A stretch of 14,985 nt of DNA from Bacteroidia bacterium (GTDB taxonomy: Bacteria > Bacteroidota > Bacteroidia > Bacteroidales > CAJPTX01): assembly GCA_905373625.1 (NCBI GenBank), contig CAJPTS010000027.1, forward strand, positions 1 to 14,985, read 5' to 3'. Under the pieces are notes generated by a model that saw only the letters and a list, made by a program, of their open reading frames with translations, made no database searches and was not told the origin of the DNA. Below, in pieces: positions 13,650 through 14,985 of this stretch (position 1 is its first letter; each line of letters starts with the position of its first letter). The translations under genes and the position numbers were made by a program.

Positions 13650-14985
13650 ATGGAAACAATAAAAAAATATGTTACCGAGAACGAGAAGCGTTTCCTCGAC
13701 GAACTCTTTGGTCTGCTACGCATCCCCTCTATAAGTTCGGAAAGTGCACATAAAGCCGACATGGTGCGTGCAGCCGAATACTGGCGGGATGCAATACTCA
13801 AAGCTGGTGGAGATAAGGCTGAGGTCATGCCGTCGCAAGGCAACCCAATCGTTTATGGTGAAAAAATAATTGATCCAAAGCTGCCGACAGTACTCGTCTA
13901 CGGACACTATGACGTGATGCCCGTAGATCCGATAAACGAATGGAATACAGAACCGTTTGAGCCAGTCATCAAGGACGGAAAGATCTGGTGTCGTGGGGCA
14001 GATGACGACAAGGGGCAAGCCTTCATGCACGCGAAGGCTTTTGAGTTAATGGTGAAAACCAACACACTGCCCTGCAATGTGAAATTTATGATTGAAGGCG
14101 AAGAGGAAATCGGATCTGAAAGTTTGGACAAGTGGCTCGATACACACAAAGAACTCGTCAAGTCCGATGTAATCTTGATCGCCGATACTTCCATGTTGTC
14201 TGCCGATACGCCCTCTATTACGGCGGGGCTGCGCGGTCTCTGTTATGTACAGGTTAGTGTGACAGGACCTTGCCGCGATCTTCACTCTGGTTTATATGGC
14301 GGAGCTGTAGCAAACCCCATCAATGTCCTAGCTAAGATGATTAGTCAGCTTATCGATGAAAACGGACATATTACCATTCCAGGATTTTATGACGACGTAC
14401 TAGAGGCGTCAAAGGAAGACCGCGCTGCAATGGCAAAAGCGCCTTTTGACCTAGACGCGTACAAGAAGTCCTTAGATATTGATGACGTACAAGGCGAAGC
14501 TGGCTACACTACTATGGAACGTACTGGTATTCGCCCCACGCTCGATGTTAATGGTATTTGGGGCGGTTATACGGGCGAAGGAGCTAAGACGGTAATTGGC
14601 TCTAAGGCGCACGCTAAGATCAGTATGCGTCTCGTACCAAACCAAGACTGGAAGAAGATCGGTGAGCTGTTTACAAAGTATTTCAAGAGCATTGCTCCCA
14701 AATCTGTAAAAGTTGACGTAGAGGTCTTGCATGGCGGATATGGCTATGTGTCGCCCACTGATACGGTTGCCTACCAAGCTGCACATCGCGCCGTACTCGA
14801 ATCGCTCGGCAAAGAACCAGTGCCTTTCCGAAGCGGTGGAAGTATACCCATCGTGAGTACCTTCGAGAAAAAATTGGGCGTAAAAAGTATTCTTCTAGGC
14901 TTCGGACTCGAGTCCGATGCCATTCACTCGCCAAACGAAAACTATCCCGTAGAGCAATTCTTGAGAGGAATACGCACCATCCCGT
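13650..14985 (+). CDS. M20-family metallopeptidase (carnosinase-like dipeptidase), 3' end outside window
   Basis: 445 codons are present, open to the right edge; relatives are ~450-460 residues, so only about the last ten are missing. Starts METIKKYVTENEKRFLDELF at the ATG at 13650. A two-zinc peptidase expected to cleave dipeptides or short peptides. The metal and catalytic residues are complete: GHYDV (His86, Asp88), bridging Asp119 in GADDDKG, EGEEEIGS (general base Glu152, ligand Glu153), Asp179 in IADTSM, and a late His in AIHSPNE. DLHSG (His212) in the lid domain matches the histidine that dimeric carnosinases supply to the partner's active site, so the enzyme is probably a dimer. There is no signal peptide, so it is probably cytoplasmic, fitting the peptide-using lifestyle common in Porphyromonas. 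It has its own promoter and is not linked to the queA run. Confidence 0.93.
   Translation, partial: METIKKYVTENEKRFLDELFGLLRIPSISSESAHKADMVRAAEYWRDAILKAGGDKAEVMPSQGNPIVYGEKIIDPKLPTVLVYGHYDVMPVDPINEWNTEPFEPVIKDGKIWCRGADDDKGQAFMHAKAFELMVKTNTLPCNVKFMIEGEEEIGSESLDKWLDTHKELVKSDVILIADTSMLSADTPSITAGLRGLCYVQVSVTGPCRDLHSGLYGGAVANPINVLAKMISQLIDENGHITIPGFYDDVLEASKEDRAAMAKAPFDLDAYKKSLDIDDVQGEAGYTTMERTGIRPTLDVNGIWGGYTGEGAKTVIGSKAHAKISMRLVPNQDWKKIGELFTKYFKSIAPKSVKVDVEVLHGGYGYVSPTDTVAYQAAHRAVLESLGKEPVPFRSGGSIPIVSTFEKKLGVKSILLGFGLESDAIHSPNENYPVEQFLRGIRTIP

Overview
The window looks like chromosome from a member of the Bacteroidales, most likely a Porphyromonas-type organism. Three things point there. A secreted protein carries a type IX secretion (Por) C-terminal sorting domain. 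Two promoters resemble the phylum-specific TTG / TAnnTTTG type. The run ftsX - DUF3098 - uppP - truB - queA is a gene order known from Bacteroidetes. The order-level call is firm; the genus is a guess.

Left region (1-4000), accessory in character. It opens inside the 3' part of an N6-adenine DNA methyltransferase gene (NPPY motif at 39-50) whose 5' half lies off the left edge. Next is a gene for a large exported protein built of about seven Ig-like (Big_2-type) modules and ending in a T9SS sorting domain. A long hairpin terminator (3898-3950) closes this part.

Central block (4002-12708), mostly housekeeping, all on the + strand. A recognisable promoter precedes tRNA-Leu(CAA), followed by dCMP deaminase, an S41 (CtpA) protease, a YfhO-family membrane protein, ftsX, a DUF3098 membrane protein, uppP, truB and queA. 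Gaps are 6-67 bases, one pair overlaps by 22 bases, and I see no internal terminator. A strong intrinsic terminator (12676-12713) ends the run. The genes serve dTTP precursor supply, envelope proteolysis, the divisome/peptidoglycan machinery (FtsX, recycling of the undecaprenyl carrier by UppP) and tRNA modification (pseudouridine 55, queuosine).

Right region (12741-14985). A minus-strand gene encodes a small exported protein with an SH3-like C-terminus. After a divergent intergenic region of about 260 bases with one promoter-like site, a + strand M20-family (carnosinase-like) dipeptidase gene runs off the right edge about ten residues short of its expected end.

No CRISPR array, insertion sequence, prophage or intact new multi-gene system is visible. 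The least explained items are the truncated methyltransferase (its partners lie outside the window), the T9SS Ig-repeat protein, the SH3-like exported protein, and the tRNA-led gene run. No gene-free stretch exceeds 300 bases.
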